A DNA stretch of 64,000 nt from Lachnospiraceae bacterium (GCA_022769005.1 JALEKK010000038.1:1-64000), one strand, 5' to 3'; positions 1 through 7,514 are shown, numbered from the stretch's first letter. A program made the numbers and translations. Notes: generated by a model not told the origin, from the sequence alone.

Positions 1-140
1 AAACATAAATGGTAGGCTAGGAACTAGCCAAACCTAACGCTTGTGGACACTGTGTAAGACTTAGCAATACATTTTGGTATTAGCCAAGCAGTAGTGGTTG
101 AAGCAAGAAGCTCCGACTTCTATAAGTCGGAGTAGTTCAC
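1..140 (+). mobile_element. Right end of an IS200/IS605-family (TnpB) element, with omega-RNA-like 3' end
   Basis: The window opens inside the end of an insertion sequence. Positions 111-119 and 124-132 form a perfect 9-bp stem with a 4-nt loop, and the element then ends in a GTAGTTCAC-type terminus at 132-140. A stem of this kind followed by a short single-stranded end is typical of IS200/IS605 right ends, where it is both the TnpA recognition hairpin and the 3' end of the TnpB omega-RNA (reRNA). Decayed coding sequence resembling the TnpB C-terminus lies at 2-83. The left end, any tnpA and most of tnpB lie outside the window. The exact boundary (taken as 140) is inferred from the terminus and not from an empty-site comparison. 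Confidence 0.72.
2..83 (+). pseudogene. tnpB: C-terminal remnant of tnpB, apparently frameshifted
   Basis: In frame from position 2 the sequence reads NINGRLGTSQT and then stops at 35-37. In the next frame, from 36, it reads NACGHCVRLSNTFWY and stops at 81-83. Joined together, GTSQT-NACG-HCVRL looks like the C-terminal tail common in IS605-type TnpB proteins, so one base inserted near 33-35 would explain the break. The alternative is that the TAA at 35-37 is the natural end and the later reading frame is chance. The fragment is too short to tell whether the upstream nuclease is active. Confidence 0.45.
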
Positions 141-148
141 AATAAATG

Positions 149-157
149 TGTTAGAAT
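149..157 (+). promoter_or_regulatory. Possible extended -10 element for the NSS transporter gene
   Basis: TG at 149-150, one base, then TAGAAT at 152-157 forms an extended -10 (TGnTAGAAT) 29 bases before the start codon at 186. No good -35 is seen, and the -35 position would fall inside the insertion sequence end. The call is weak, but it is the only promoter-like signal between the element and the gene. Confidence 0.3.
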
Positions 158-185
158 ACACAAATATTTTATTAGGGAGAATATT

Positions 186-1559
186 ATGGAAAATAGCAGA
201 GGTTTTCAGTCACGTCTCGGATTTATTCTTGTAAGTGCGGGATGTGCCATAGGGATAGGAAACGTTTGGAAGTTTCCGTATATGGCAGGCTCAAACGGAG
301 GAGCCGTATTTGTAATTTTATATTTGGTATTTCTGGCAATTTTGGGAATACCGGTTATGACCATGGAACTGGCTATAGGAAGAGCTACAAAGAAGAGTAC
401 TACGTCAGCCTACAGGCAGCTTGAGAGAAAAGGAAGTTTTTGGCATGTTCACGGCTGGTTTGCTCTGGTGGGAAATTATATCCTTATGATGTATTACACC
501 ACGGTTGCCGGATGGATGCTTAATTATACATGGAAGTTTGCTACGGGAGAATTTGATTCGCCGGTAAATGTTGACGGAAAATCTTTTTCTTCATATATGT
601 ATGAGAGCATGATATCGGATCCGTTCCAGCAAATCCTTTTTATGTCGATTATAGTAATTCTCGGGTTTGCTGTAATCAGTTTGGGCGTTAAAAACGGTCT
701 GGAAAATATCAATAAGATAATCATGATTGCATTGCTCGGTCTTATAATCATACTTGCAATTAACAGTTTAACCATCCCGGGTTCGGGAGAAGGCGTTAAG
801 TTCTATCTTATGCCGGATATAAACCATGTCAATCAGGTAGGATTGGGGAATGTAATTGTCGGGGCAATGAACCAGGCGTTTTTTACCCTCAGTGTCGGAA
901 TAGGTTCCTTGGAGATATTCGGAAGTTACATGGACAGGTCGCACACTCTGGGAAACGAAGCCGTTACCATTGCGGCATTGGATACATTTGTGGCGATAGT
1001 TGCGGGACTTATTATTTTTCCTGCATGCTTTAGCTACGGTGTTGCGCCGGATGCGGGACCTTCATTAATATTTGTTACTCTTCCCGAGATATTTATACAT
1101 ATGGGAGGAGGAAGAATATGGGGAACGCTGTTTTTCCTTTTTATGACATTTGCCAGCTTTTCCACGGTAACAGCCGTATTTGAAAATATTACGGTAAATT
1201 TAGTGGACAGTAAGGGGATATCAAGAGGAAAGTCCGTAATTATTAACTTAATAATAATTCTTATCGGATCTGTTCCTTGTGCTCTCGGTTCCAACCTGCT
1301 TTCCGGAGTACATTTAATAGGCGGAAGAGGAATTCTCGACAGTGAAGACTTTATCTTAAGCAGCATTTTGTTGCCTGTCGGTGCTCTGTGGTTTACCGCA
1401 TTCTGTACAACAAAATGGGGATGGGGATATGACTGTTACATCGGAGAAGTCAATGAAGGAAAGGGACTTAAGATTCCTGCATGGAGCAGATATTATCTTA
1501 TGATAGGTCTTCCGATACTTATAGTTGCCGTATTTATTACAGGACTTATTAATGGGTGA
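186..1559 (+). CDS. Sodium-dependent transporter, NSS (SNF) family
   Basis: This is a 457-residue inner-membrane protein of the neurotransmitter:sodium symporter family, which takes up amino acids or related solutes with Na+. The N-terminal motif SAGCAIGIGNVWKFPY is the broken first transmembrane helix that binds Na+ and substrate in LeuT and MhsT, and hydrophobic segments continue to the C-terminus. The length fits prokaryotic members. The start is supported by GGGAGA at 175-180. The next gene begins 10 bases after the stop, so the two transporter genes are probably co-transcribed. The substrate cannot be read from sequence; amino acids such as tryptophan or tyrosine are typical. An insertion sequence ends about 45 bases upstream and may have replaced the native promoter. 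Confidence 0.9.
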   Translation: MENSRGFQSRLGFILVSAGCAIGIGNVWKFPYMAGSNGGAVFVILYLVFLAILGIPVMTMELAIGRATKKSTTSAYRQLERKGSFWHVHGWFALVGNYILMMYYTTVAGWMLNYTWKFATGEFDSPVNVDGKSFSSYMYESMISDPFQQILFMSIIVILGFAVISLGVKNGLENINKIIMIALLGLIIILAINSLTIPGSGEGVKFYLMPDINHVNQVGLGNVIVGAMNQAFFTLSVGIGSLEIFGSYMDRSHTLGNEAVTIAALDTFVAIVAGLIIFPACFSYGVAPDAGPSLIFVTLPEIFIHMGGGRIWGTLFFLFMTFASFSTVTAVFENITVNLVDSKGISRGKSVIINLIIILIGSVPCALGSNLLSGVHLIGGRGILDSEDFILSSILLPVGALWFTAFCTTKWGWGYDCYIGEVNEGKGLKIPAWSRYYLMIGLPILIVAVFITGLING

Positions 1560-1568
1560 CATTAAGGT

Positions 1569-2513
1569 ATGGACGGTCTTTTTTACAGTTTAAATGCAAC
1601 AATGCCGATATTTTTTGTTATGATGCTCGGAGTCGTATTCAGAAAGATCGGCCTGTTAAGTGAAAACCTTGCCTCCGGTATTAATAAATTCGTTTTTAAG
1701 GTTGCTCTTCCGGCCAATCTGTTTATCCAGCTGCATAATGTGGATATATTTGCCATATGGGATACCGGTTATGTTATTTTTTGTTTTGCCGTTACTCTTA
1801 TAAGCGTATTAATTTCATGGGGTGTATCACATTTCCTTAAAGACGGCAGTGTAAGAGGAGAGGTGGTTCAGGCTTCATACAGAAGCAGCGCTTCCCTTTT
1901 GGGTATGGCATATATTGAAAATATTTACGGTTCGGCAACCGTAGGTTCGCTTATGATGATTGGGTGCGTGCCGCTGTATAATATTTCGGCTGTCATTGTT
2001 CTGTCGTTAATGAACCCGACCAATACCGGTGTTGACGGCGGGAAAATAAAATCCTCGGTCACGGGTATAGTAAAGAATCCGATTATCTGGGGAATTATTT
2101 TCGGCTTTGCATGGTCTTTGACGGGCATTCGCCTTCCTGTAATGGCCGAAACAACGATATCGTACATAGGCCGTACCGCAAGTCCTCTCGGACTGCTTGC
2201 CATGGGAGCAATGGTGGATTTCGGAAGTATAATTAAACAAAAGGGTCCCGTTATTCTTTCGGTATTTATGAAGCTTATTTTATTTGTTGTATTATTTGCG
2301 CCTTTTGCCGTATGGTTTGGATTTGACGGTGAAAAGCTTATTGCGATTATTGTTATGCTCGGTTCGGCGTCCACGGTGGGCGGATTTATTATGGCTAAAA
2401 ACATGGGACATGAAGGAAGTGTTTCGGCCGGGTCGGCGGCACTCAGTACACTTCTCAGTTCATTTACAATGACGTTATGGATCTGGCTGCTCAGAAACCG
2501 CGGTTATTTATAA
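1569..2513 (+). CDS. AEC-family (auxin efflux carrier-like) transporter
   Basis: A 314-residue polytopic membrane protein of the AEC family, whose bacterial members move small organic acids such as malate or malonate. The N-terminus MPIFFVMMLGVVFRKIGLLS and the later GAMVDFG and SASTVGGFIMA segments are typical of the family, and about ten hydrophobic segments are visible. The likely ribosome-binding site, GGGTGA at 1554-1559, lies across the stop codon of the preceding NSS transporter, so translation is probably coupled. The pairing suggests exchange or efflux linked to uptake by its neighbour, but that is inference. A palindromic terminator follows directly. Confidence 0.85.
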   Translation: MDGLFYSLNATMPIFFVMMLGVVFRKIGLLSENLASGINKFVFKVALPANLFIQLHNVDIFAIWDTGYVIFCFAVTLISVLISWGVSHFLKDGSVRGEVVQASYRSSASLLGMAYIENIYGSATVGSLMMIGCVPLYNISAVIVLSLMNPTNTGVDGGKIKSSVTGIVKNPIIWGIIFGFAWSLTGIRLPVMAETTISYIGRTASPLGLLAMGAMVDFGSIIKQKGPVILSVFMKLILFVVLFAPFAVWFGFDGEKLIAIIVMLGSASTVGGFIMAKNMGHEGSVSAGSAALSTLLSSFTMTLWIWLLRNRGYL

Positions 2514-2525
2514 CATAAAATTTAT

Positions 2526-2592
2526 AAAAGCAACGGAATAGTGATATGTTTGTTTATGAAAATGAATACATATCATTATTTCGTTGCTTTTT
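2526..2592 (+). terminator. Rho-independent terminator after the two transporter genes
   Basis: An imperfect inverted repeat pairs AAAGCAACG near 2527-2534 with CGTTGCTTT at 2582-2590, and an inner arm pairs TGATATGT with ACATATCA. A short T run closes it. Confidence 0.75.
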
Positions 2593-2670
2593 GTCTAATT
2601 GCGTTTATTTTATAAAAATGATAAAATTTGTATTAACTGTCTGTTAACTCAGATGTGAGATGCGACAATT

Positions 2671-2699
2671 TTGAATGTACTTATAAACTGTTTTATGTT
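2671..2699 (+). promoter_or_regulatory. Candidate sigma-A-type promoter for the putP-like gene
   Basis: TTGAAT at 2671-2676, a 17-base spacer, and TATGTT at 2694-2699, placed 29 bases before the start codon. The -10 is only a fair match. Confidence 0.4.
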
Positions 2700-2727
2700 T
2701 GTAAAATTTAACTGTTAGGAGAAATTT

Positions 2728-4263
2728 ATGAGTTCAGCGCAAATATTAATGTTACTGGCCATGATTGCATATCTTGCGGCAATGGTCGGTATCGGATTTA
2801 AGTTCTCCAATAAGAACAAAACAATGGGGGACTTTTATCTCGGAGGAAGAAAGCTGGGGCCGTTAGTTACCGCAATGAGTGCGGAAGCCAGTGATATGAG
2901 CAGTTATTTGCTTATGGGATTACCGGGACTTGCTTATTTGACAGGTTTGGCTGATGTGGGATGGACAATTATAGGTCTTGCCGCAGGTACATATTTAAAC
3001 TGGCTGATTGTTTCGAGAAGACTTAGAATTTATACGGAAAAGACAAAATCAATAACCATACCGGAATTCTTTTCCAACAGATACGGCGATAAAAGGAAAT
3101 ATTTAACGCTTCTTGCCGCTGTTTGGATAATAGTATTCTTTATTCCGTATACCGCATCGGGATTTGCGGCATGCGGAAAGCTTTTTAACAGTCTGTTTGG
3201 AATTGATTACCATTTGGCCATGATTATCAGCGCAATTGTTATAATACTTTACACCATGCTCGGAGGTTTCCTTGCCGCATCCACAACCGACTTTATACAA
3301 AGTATTATAATGACCATAGCTCTGTTTATCGTCCTCGGATTCGGCGTTTATGCCGCCGGAGGCATGGAAAAGGTAATAGAGAATGCGTCAGGTCTTGCCG
3401 GATATCTGTCATTTACCGAAACTCACGATCCCGTTACGGGAGCGGCGAAGTCTTATTCGTTTATAAATATTATTTCCACATTGGCATGGGGATTGGGATA
3501 TTTCGGAATGCCTCATATTCTTTTAAGATTTATGGCCATTGAAGATGTAAGCAAGCTTAAGACTTCAAGAAGAGTTGCATCAATTTGGGCTTTGGTAGCA
3601 ATGGCAATATCCGTGTTAATAGGAGTTATCGGATTAACTCTTTCAAAGAACGGTTCCATTAACACTCTTGAAGGATCTGCATCGGAGACCGTTATTGTTG
3701 AGATTGCGTCGCTGCTGTCACAAAACGGATGGATACTTGCCATAGTTGCGGGTATCATCTTAAGCGGTATTCTTGCTTCGACCATGTCTACGGCCGACTC
3801 ACAGCTTCTTGCGGCATCATCAAGTGTAACTAACGATATTTTGGTGGGCTTTTTCAAAAAGAAAATTTCGGAAAAGAAGTTATTGCTTATTTCACGTTTA
3901 AGCCTGCTGGCCATTGCCGTTATCGGAGTTTTCCTTGCATGGAATCCAAACAGTTCCGTGTTCCAGATAGTTTCATTTGCCTGGGCGGGATTCGGAGCTA
4001 CATTCGGACCTGTGGTTTTACTTGCTCTTTTCTGGAGAAGATCCAATTTCTTCGGTGCAATATCAGGTATGATTGCAGGCGGAGCCGCAATATTTATTTG
4101 GAAGTTCGTAATAAGACCGTTGGGCGGAGCTTTGGATATTTATGAATTATTGCCTGCATTTATCATCGCAATCGGTGTAAACGTAATTGTAAGTTTATGT
4201 ACAAAGGCACCTGATACTGAAGTTACGGCTGTATTTGACGAAGTCGGAAAATGTAAAGAGTAA
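2728..4263 (+). CDS. putP: Sodium/proline symporter (SSS family, PutP-like)
   Basis: A 511-residue membrane protein of the solute:sodium symporter family. The segment SAEASDMSSYLLMGLPG early in the protein and the later SGILASTMSTADSQLLAASSS are hallmark PutP sequences: the first lies in the unwound helix that contacts substrate and Na+, the second contains Na+-site serine/threonine residues. The length and about 13 transmembrane segments fit PutP. The start has TAGGAGAAAT just upstream. Proline is the usual substrate and is the best guess, although related SSS carriers take pantothenate or other solutes. The gene looks monocistronic, with a terminator upstream and a 97-base gap downstream. 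Confidence 0.88.
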   Translation: MSSAQILMLLAMIAYLAAMVGIGFKFSNKNKTMGDFYLGGRKLGPLVTAMSAEASDMSSYLLMGLPGLAYLTGLADVGWTIIGLAAGTYLNWLIVSRRLRIYTEKTKSITIPEFFSNRYGDKRKYLTLLAAVWIIVFFIPYTASGFAACGKLFNSLFGIDYHLAMIISAIVIILYTMLGGFLAASTTDFIQSIIMTIALFIVLGFGVYAAGGMEKVIENASGLAGYLSFTETHDPVTGAAKSYSFINIISTLAWGLGYFGMPHILLRFMAIEDVSKLKTSRRVASIWALVAMAISVLIGVIGLTLSKNGSINTLEGSASETVIVEIASLLSQNGWILAIVAGIILSGILASTMSTADSQLLAASSSVTNDILVGFFKKKISEKKLLLISRLSLLAIAVIGVFLAWNPNSSVFQIVSFAWAGFGATFGPVVLLALFWRRSNFFGAISGMIAGGAAIFIWKFVIRPLGGALDIYELLPAFIIAIGVNVIVSLCTKAPDTEVTAVFDEVGKCKE

Positions 4264-4360
4264 TTGCAGGTTTAAAATATAAAGATAATATTTCGTCACG
4301 TTTTATTAAACGGATTTTAAATCAGGAGATTATTATAAGAAGTTTATAAGGGGAAGTAAG

Positions 4361-5014
4361 ATGAAGATTACATATTGGTTGGATTTTGTATGTCCGCACT
4401 CATATATCGGAAAAGCCAGACTGGAAGACGCAATTAGGAGAGCGGGTATTGACAGAAACGATGTTGAATTTGAATACAAAAGTCTCGAATACGATAAAAA
4501 TGCTCCTAAGGAATGTGTTGATTCTTCCGTTCAGATTGTATGTAAGAGATATTACTACGGCCCTACCGGAGCTAAGATGGCAATGAAAAGAATATCCGAT
4601 TGGGGTAGGTTTGAAGGCTTGGAATTGAATTATTTAACCGCAAGATATACTAATACTCTTGACGCCAACAGACTTCTTAAGTTTTCTCAGTCAAAGGGAG
4701 ATTTAAATGTAACGGAGAATCTTGTTGACGGATTATTCAAAGCCTTCTTTACCGACAACTCGGAACTCAGTGATAAGAAAGTACTCATTGATGTTGCGGT
4801 AAAAGCAGGACTTAACAGAGATGAAGTTGAGAAGGTTTTGGACGGAAATGAATTCGAAGCCGAAGTTCGCGCAGATGAAGCAGAAGCAGAGAGTATTGGA
4901 ATCGGAACGCCTTATACAATTATAGACGGCGTAAAGGGTGAATTTACCGTCAACGGTGCTCAGGACGGCGTTATGTTCGTTAAGGCACTTAAAGATGCTG
5001 CCGGAATAAACTGA
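4361..5014 (+). CDS. DsbA/FrnE-like thioredoxin-fold protein with a CPHS (monothiol) motif
   Basis: A 217-residue protein of the DsbA-like family that includes FrnE and 2-hydroxychromene-2-carboxylate isomerase. It starts MKITYWLDFVCPHSYIG. The position that is CxxC in disulfide oxidoreductases is C-P-H-S here, so only the first cysteine is kept. The inserted helical region is present (YTNTLDANRLLKFS), as is a GTPYTIIDG segment carrying the expected cis-proline. There is no signal peptide, so it is probably cytoplasmic. GGGGAAG precedes the start. A close paralogue with CPYC follows at 5313. A monothiol protein could act in reduction, isomerisation or glutathione-like chemistry, but its substrate is unknown. 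Confidence 0.85.
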   Translation: MKITYWLDFVCPHSYIGKARLEDAIRRAGIDRNDVEFEYKSLEYDKNAPKECVDSSVQIVCKRYYYGPTGAKMAMKRISDWGRFEGLELNYLTARYTNTLDANRLLKFSQSKGDLNVTENLVDGLFKAFFTDNSELSDKKVLIDVAVKAGLNRDEVEKVLDGNEFEAEVRADEAEAESIGIGTPYTIIDGVKGEFTVNGAQDGVMFVKALKDAAGIN

Positions 5015-5028
5015 TATATTTTCATGAT

Positions 5029-5066
5029 AAAAGACGCTTTTCTTTCTTAAAAGAAAGGCGTCTTTT
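5029..5066 (+). terminator. Rho-independent terminator after the CPHS thioredoxin-fold gene
   Basis: AAAAGACGC at 5029-5037 pairs with GCGTCTTTT at 5058-5066, and the inner sequences TTCTTT and AAAGAA extend the stem. Confidence 0.85.
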
Positions 5067-5101
5067 ACTTATATTATCAAAAATGTTACAAAAATGGACT
5101 A

Positions 5102-5140
5102 AAATTATATTTTGTAAAATATTTTTTAAAAATATAATTT
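5102..5140. repeat. 12-bp perfect AT-only inverted repeat
   Basis: AAATTATATTTT at 5102-5113 is the exact reverse complement of AAAATATAATTT at 5129-5140, with a 15-base loop. It lies between the terminator of the first DsbA-like gene and the structured leader of the second. It may be chance in very AT-rich DNA, a cruciform, or a regulator site. Confidence 0.45.
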
Positions 5141-5171
5141 GTTTTATAATTCACATGGATATATTATGTAG

Positions 5172-5240
5172 TCAGTTAATATATACGCAAATGAACCTGA
5201 CATAATAGTCAGACAATTGCCGGGCGTATTATTTAACTGA
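5172..5240 (+). promoter_or_regulatory. Unassigned structured element upstream of the CPYC thioredoxin-fold gene
   Basis: TCAGTTAA (5172-5179) pairs with TTAACTGA (5233-5240). After a 3x3 mismatch the stem resumes, with ATACGC (5183-5188) pairing to GCGTAT (5224-5229). Inside is a small hairpin, CTGAC-ATAATA-GTCAG. This gives a 69-nt nested stem-loop ending about 70 bases before the start codon. I could not match it to the conserved cores of the purine, TPP, c-di-GMP, preQ1, ZTP or guanidine riboswitch classes. A TATAAT at 5274-5279 raises the alternative that transcription starts downstream and the palindrome is a DNA operator. Confidence 0.45.
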
Positions 5241-5312
5241 TAATTTTATGAATACGTTTTTATGACAAATCGATATAATTCGGTAATATATTTAAAGAGG
5301 GGAGTGGTACAA

Positions 5313-6098
5313 ATGAAGATTACTTATTGGGCTGATTTCGCATGTCCGTATTGTTATATAGGAGAAACAAGACTGTTAAAAGCGGTTAAAAAGCTTGGAA
5401 TGGAAGACAGCATTGAGCTTCAAATGAAAAGCTATGAGTTAAATCCGGATGCGCCTAAAGAATGCACGGGAACAACGGCGGAAAGATACGCAAAGAGAAT
5501 GAAATTAGGTCCTAAGGGCGCTGAATACCACGTTGACAGAGTTTCAAGGCTCGGCCGTATGGAAGGTCTGGAAATGGATTACGCAAAGTCGAGATATACC
5601 AATACTCTTGATGCACACCGACTCCTTAAGGCAGCTCAGTTAAACGGAGATAAGGAAACGACAGAAAAACTGATAAATAATTTATTTGATGCATATTTTG
5701 CAAAGGGACTTGAATTAAGCGACAGAGATACCCTTATAAAAATCGGAGTTGAATCCGGACTTGCAAAGAATGATATTATTAATATATTGGAAAGCGATAA
5801 ATTTACCGATGAGGTAAGAGCTGACGAGAAAGAAGCAGACGAAGCGGAAGTTTACGGAGTGCCGTTTTTCATTATAGGAAATAAAAGATTGGAGGGGGCG
5901 GTTGAAGAAAATGCATTTATCACCGCCGTTAATGAAGCTATGAAAAAAGAACATAATGAAGATGAAATTATTTTTGATGAAATGGACTTAGATAATGTAT
6001 CACATGATGAAACGGAAAGTGTTGCGGATGATGCACATAAAAATATTGCGGATGATAATCATGAACACGGATGCAGTGACGGTGTATGCAGATTGTAA
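5313..6098 (+). CDS. DsbA/FrnE-like thioredoxin-fold oxidoreductase with CPYC motif and Cys/His-rich tail
   Basis: A 261-residue paralogue of the preceding DsbA-like protein. It begins MKITYWADFACPYCYIG and so keeps both active-site cysteines. The middle (YTNTLDAHRLLKAAQ) and the cis-proline segment VPFFIIG match the family. The last ~45 residues are extra: an acidic stretch with several histidines ending HEHGCSDGVCRL, a Cx4C motif that could bind metal or act as a second redox pair. The ATG at 5313 is chosen because AAAGAGGGGAG sits just upstream; a longer in-frame start at 5262 lacks a ribosome-binding site. There is no signal peptide. A role in cytoplasmic thiol or oxidative-stress chemistry is inferred. 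Confidence 0.85.
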   Translation: MKITYWADFACPYCYIGETRLLKAVKKLGMEDSIELQMKSYELNPDAPKECTGTTAERYAKRMKLGPKGAEYHVDRVSRLGRMEGLEMDYAKSRYTNTLDAHRLLKAAQLNGDKETTEKLINNLFDAYFAKGLELSDRDTLIKIGVESGLAKNDIINILESDKFTDEVRADEKEADEAEVYGVPFFIIGNKRLEGAVEENAFITAVNEAMKKEHNEDEIIFDEMDLDNVSHDETESVADDAHKNIADDNHEHGCSDGVCRL

Positions 6099-6180
6099 TA
6101 CACCGGAATGATATCCTTAAAGATACAATCAAAGTTAAAAATACGGTAAATAATAAAATATAATCATAGAATTTAGATTA

Positions 6181-6231
6181 AAAAGCCTGATTACGTAAAT
6201 ACGGGAACGTATATTATATAATCAGGCTTTT
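6181..6231. terminator. Bidirectional terminator between convergent genes
   Basis: AAAAGCCTGATTA at 6181-6193 is perfectly complementary to TAATCAGGCTTTT at 6219-6231, giving a T tract on both strands. It serves the thioredoxin-fold gene on the plus strand and the small Cys-rich gene on the minus strand. Confidence 0.85.
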
Positions 6232-6242
6232 AATTTAAGATA

Positions 6243-6434
6243 TTATTTTATAACCCTTTCATCAGGTTCAAAACAGGCGTAATTATTGTCCTTATTACAC
6301 ATACTCTCGTCTATTTCCTTAACATAAGGATCTGCTTCTATGGCACAGCATCGTCCTGCACGGGTCCATTTACATTTTGGAAAGTTAGGACATATAAATT
6401 GAAAACATTGATTTTCCTCCGTTATATTTGCCAT
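6243..6434 (-). CDS. Small cysteine-rich protein of unknown function (63 aa)
   Basis: I do not recognise this 63-residue protein. It has seven cysteines (C10, C15, C21, C29, C30, C46, C54), with CPNFPKCKW and RAGRCCAIE the most distinctive parts, and it is acidic toward the C-terminus. There is no signal peptide or membrane segment. The cysteine spacing suggests binding of zinc or an iron-sulfur cluster. The gene is probably real: AAAGGAGG precedes the ATG at good spacing, an extended -10 promoter lies upstream on the same strand, and it shares a bidirectional terminator with its convergent neighbour. Confidence 0.75.
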   Translation of the reverse strand: MANITEENQCFQFICPNFPKCKWTRAGRCCAIEADPYVKEIDESMCNKDNNYACFEPDERVIK

Positions 6435-6485
6435 ATGCTAAACCTCCTTTAATCTTATAATAACCGTAAACAAAGTTTTGGGTAG

Positions 6486-6494
6486 ATTATAGCA
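6486..6494 (-). promoter_or_regulatory. Extended -10 promoter for the small Cys-rich gene
   Basis: On the minus strand this reads TGC-TATAAT, a consensus extended -10, about 52 bases upstream of the start codon. There is no clear -35. The rest of the 6435-6713 gap shows nothing firm. Confidence 0.55.
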
Positions 6495-6713
6495 TATTAA
6501 TCACGGTAATAGTATTTTAAAACACGGAAGTCCGGATTTTTTATTAAAGCTTATTTATATAATAATTTGCATCACATAGCCCAATGATGTACATTTAGAT
6601 TCGTAATTAGATGTGATTTTTGCTTCACGGATATGATTGCCACGGTAAGCAGCCTGTTGTATGTTTAAATTTTACGATAATATTTTCGTGATGATTATTT
6701 TTAGGAGTACCGA

Positions 6714-7496
6714 ATGTTAAAAGAACCGTCAAAAACAAAAGAAAAAATAGTAGAGTGGATAAAAGAATATTTTGAATCAAGTATACCTGATGCATATGCG
6801 GTCATAGGTATTTCGGGAGGAAAGGATTCAAGCATAGCCGCTGCTCTGTGCGCAGAGGCGCTTGGATCCGACCGTGTTGTCGGCGTTATTATGCCTGACG
6901 GTGAACAAAATGATATAGACGACAGTTACAGGCTTACGGAATATTTGAGAATTAAACATGTTGAAATTAATATTAAAAAAATCACTGCAGCATACTTGGA
7001 TTTATTTGAAAGTAACGATGACTTTAAGAAATTGTCAAATAACAGAGAGGGTATAAGCCGGGATGCCAAAATAAATATGCCGCCGAGGATAAGAATGAGC
7101 GTACTGTACGGGGTGGCCCAATCCCTGGACAAGGGCGGACTGGTTGTTAATACATGTAATTATTCCGAAGATTTTGTCGGATATTCCACAAAATACGGAG
7201 ATTCCGCAGGTGATTTCAGCCCGCTGTCATCACTTACGGTTTCGGAAGTCTTACAGATAGGGAAGGAGTTGAATCTTCCGGACGATTTAATATATAAAAC
7301 GCCGTCCGACGGTCTCAGCGGTTCAAGTGACGAGGAAAAACTCGGTTTTACATATGAAGAACTGGAGAAATATATTTATTCCGGAGATTGTGACAATGCC
7401 GTTTCAAAAGAGCGTATTGAAAGACTGCATATAAGAAACCTGCACAAAATACTTCCGATGCCTGCATATAATAAATCGGAAGATGAAATACTTTAA
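6714..7496 (+). CDS. nadE: Ammonia-dependent NAD+ synthetase
   Basis: A 260-residue NadE that adenylates nicotinic acid adenine dinucleotide and amidates it to NAD+, the last step of NAD synthesis. The N-type ATP pyrophosphatase P-loop is visible as GISGGKDSSIAAAL (residues ~38-51). Later segments NTCNYSEDFVGYSTKYGDSAGD and PSDGLSGSSDEEKLGFTYEEL are typical of NadE. No glutaminase (nitrilase) domain is present, so free ammonia, or ammonia from a separate protein, is the nitrogen donor. TAGGAG precedes the start. The gene stands alone between two terminators. NadK, which phosphorylates the product, is encoded at 23148. Confidence 0.92.
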   Translation: MLKEPSKTKEKIVEWIKEYFESSIPDAYAVIGISGGKDSSIAAALCAEALGSDRVVGVIMPDGEQNDIDDSYRLTEYLRIKHVEINIKKITAAYLDLFESNDDFKKLSNNREGISRDAKINMPPRIRMSVLYGVAQSLDKGGLVVNTCNYSEDFVGYSTKYGDSAGDFSPLSSLTVSEVLQIGKELNLPDDLIYKTPSDGLSGSSDEEKLGFTYEELEKYIYSGDCDNAVSKERIERLHIRNLHKILPMPAYNKSEDEIL

Positions 7497-7514
7497 GAAA
7501 AATAATTTTGCATG

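Noticed and set aside
5172..5240. Purine, TPP, ZTP or c-di-GMP riboswitch
   Set aside because: The conserved core motifs of each class are missing although pieces such as GCAAA or GAACCTGA look similar.
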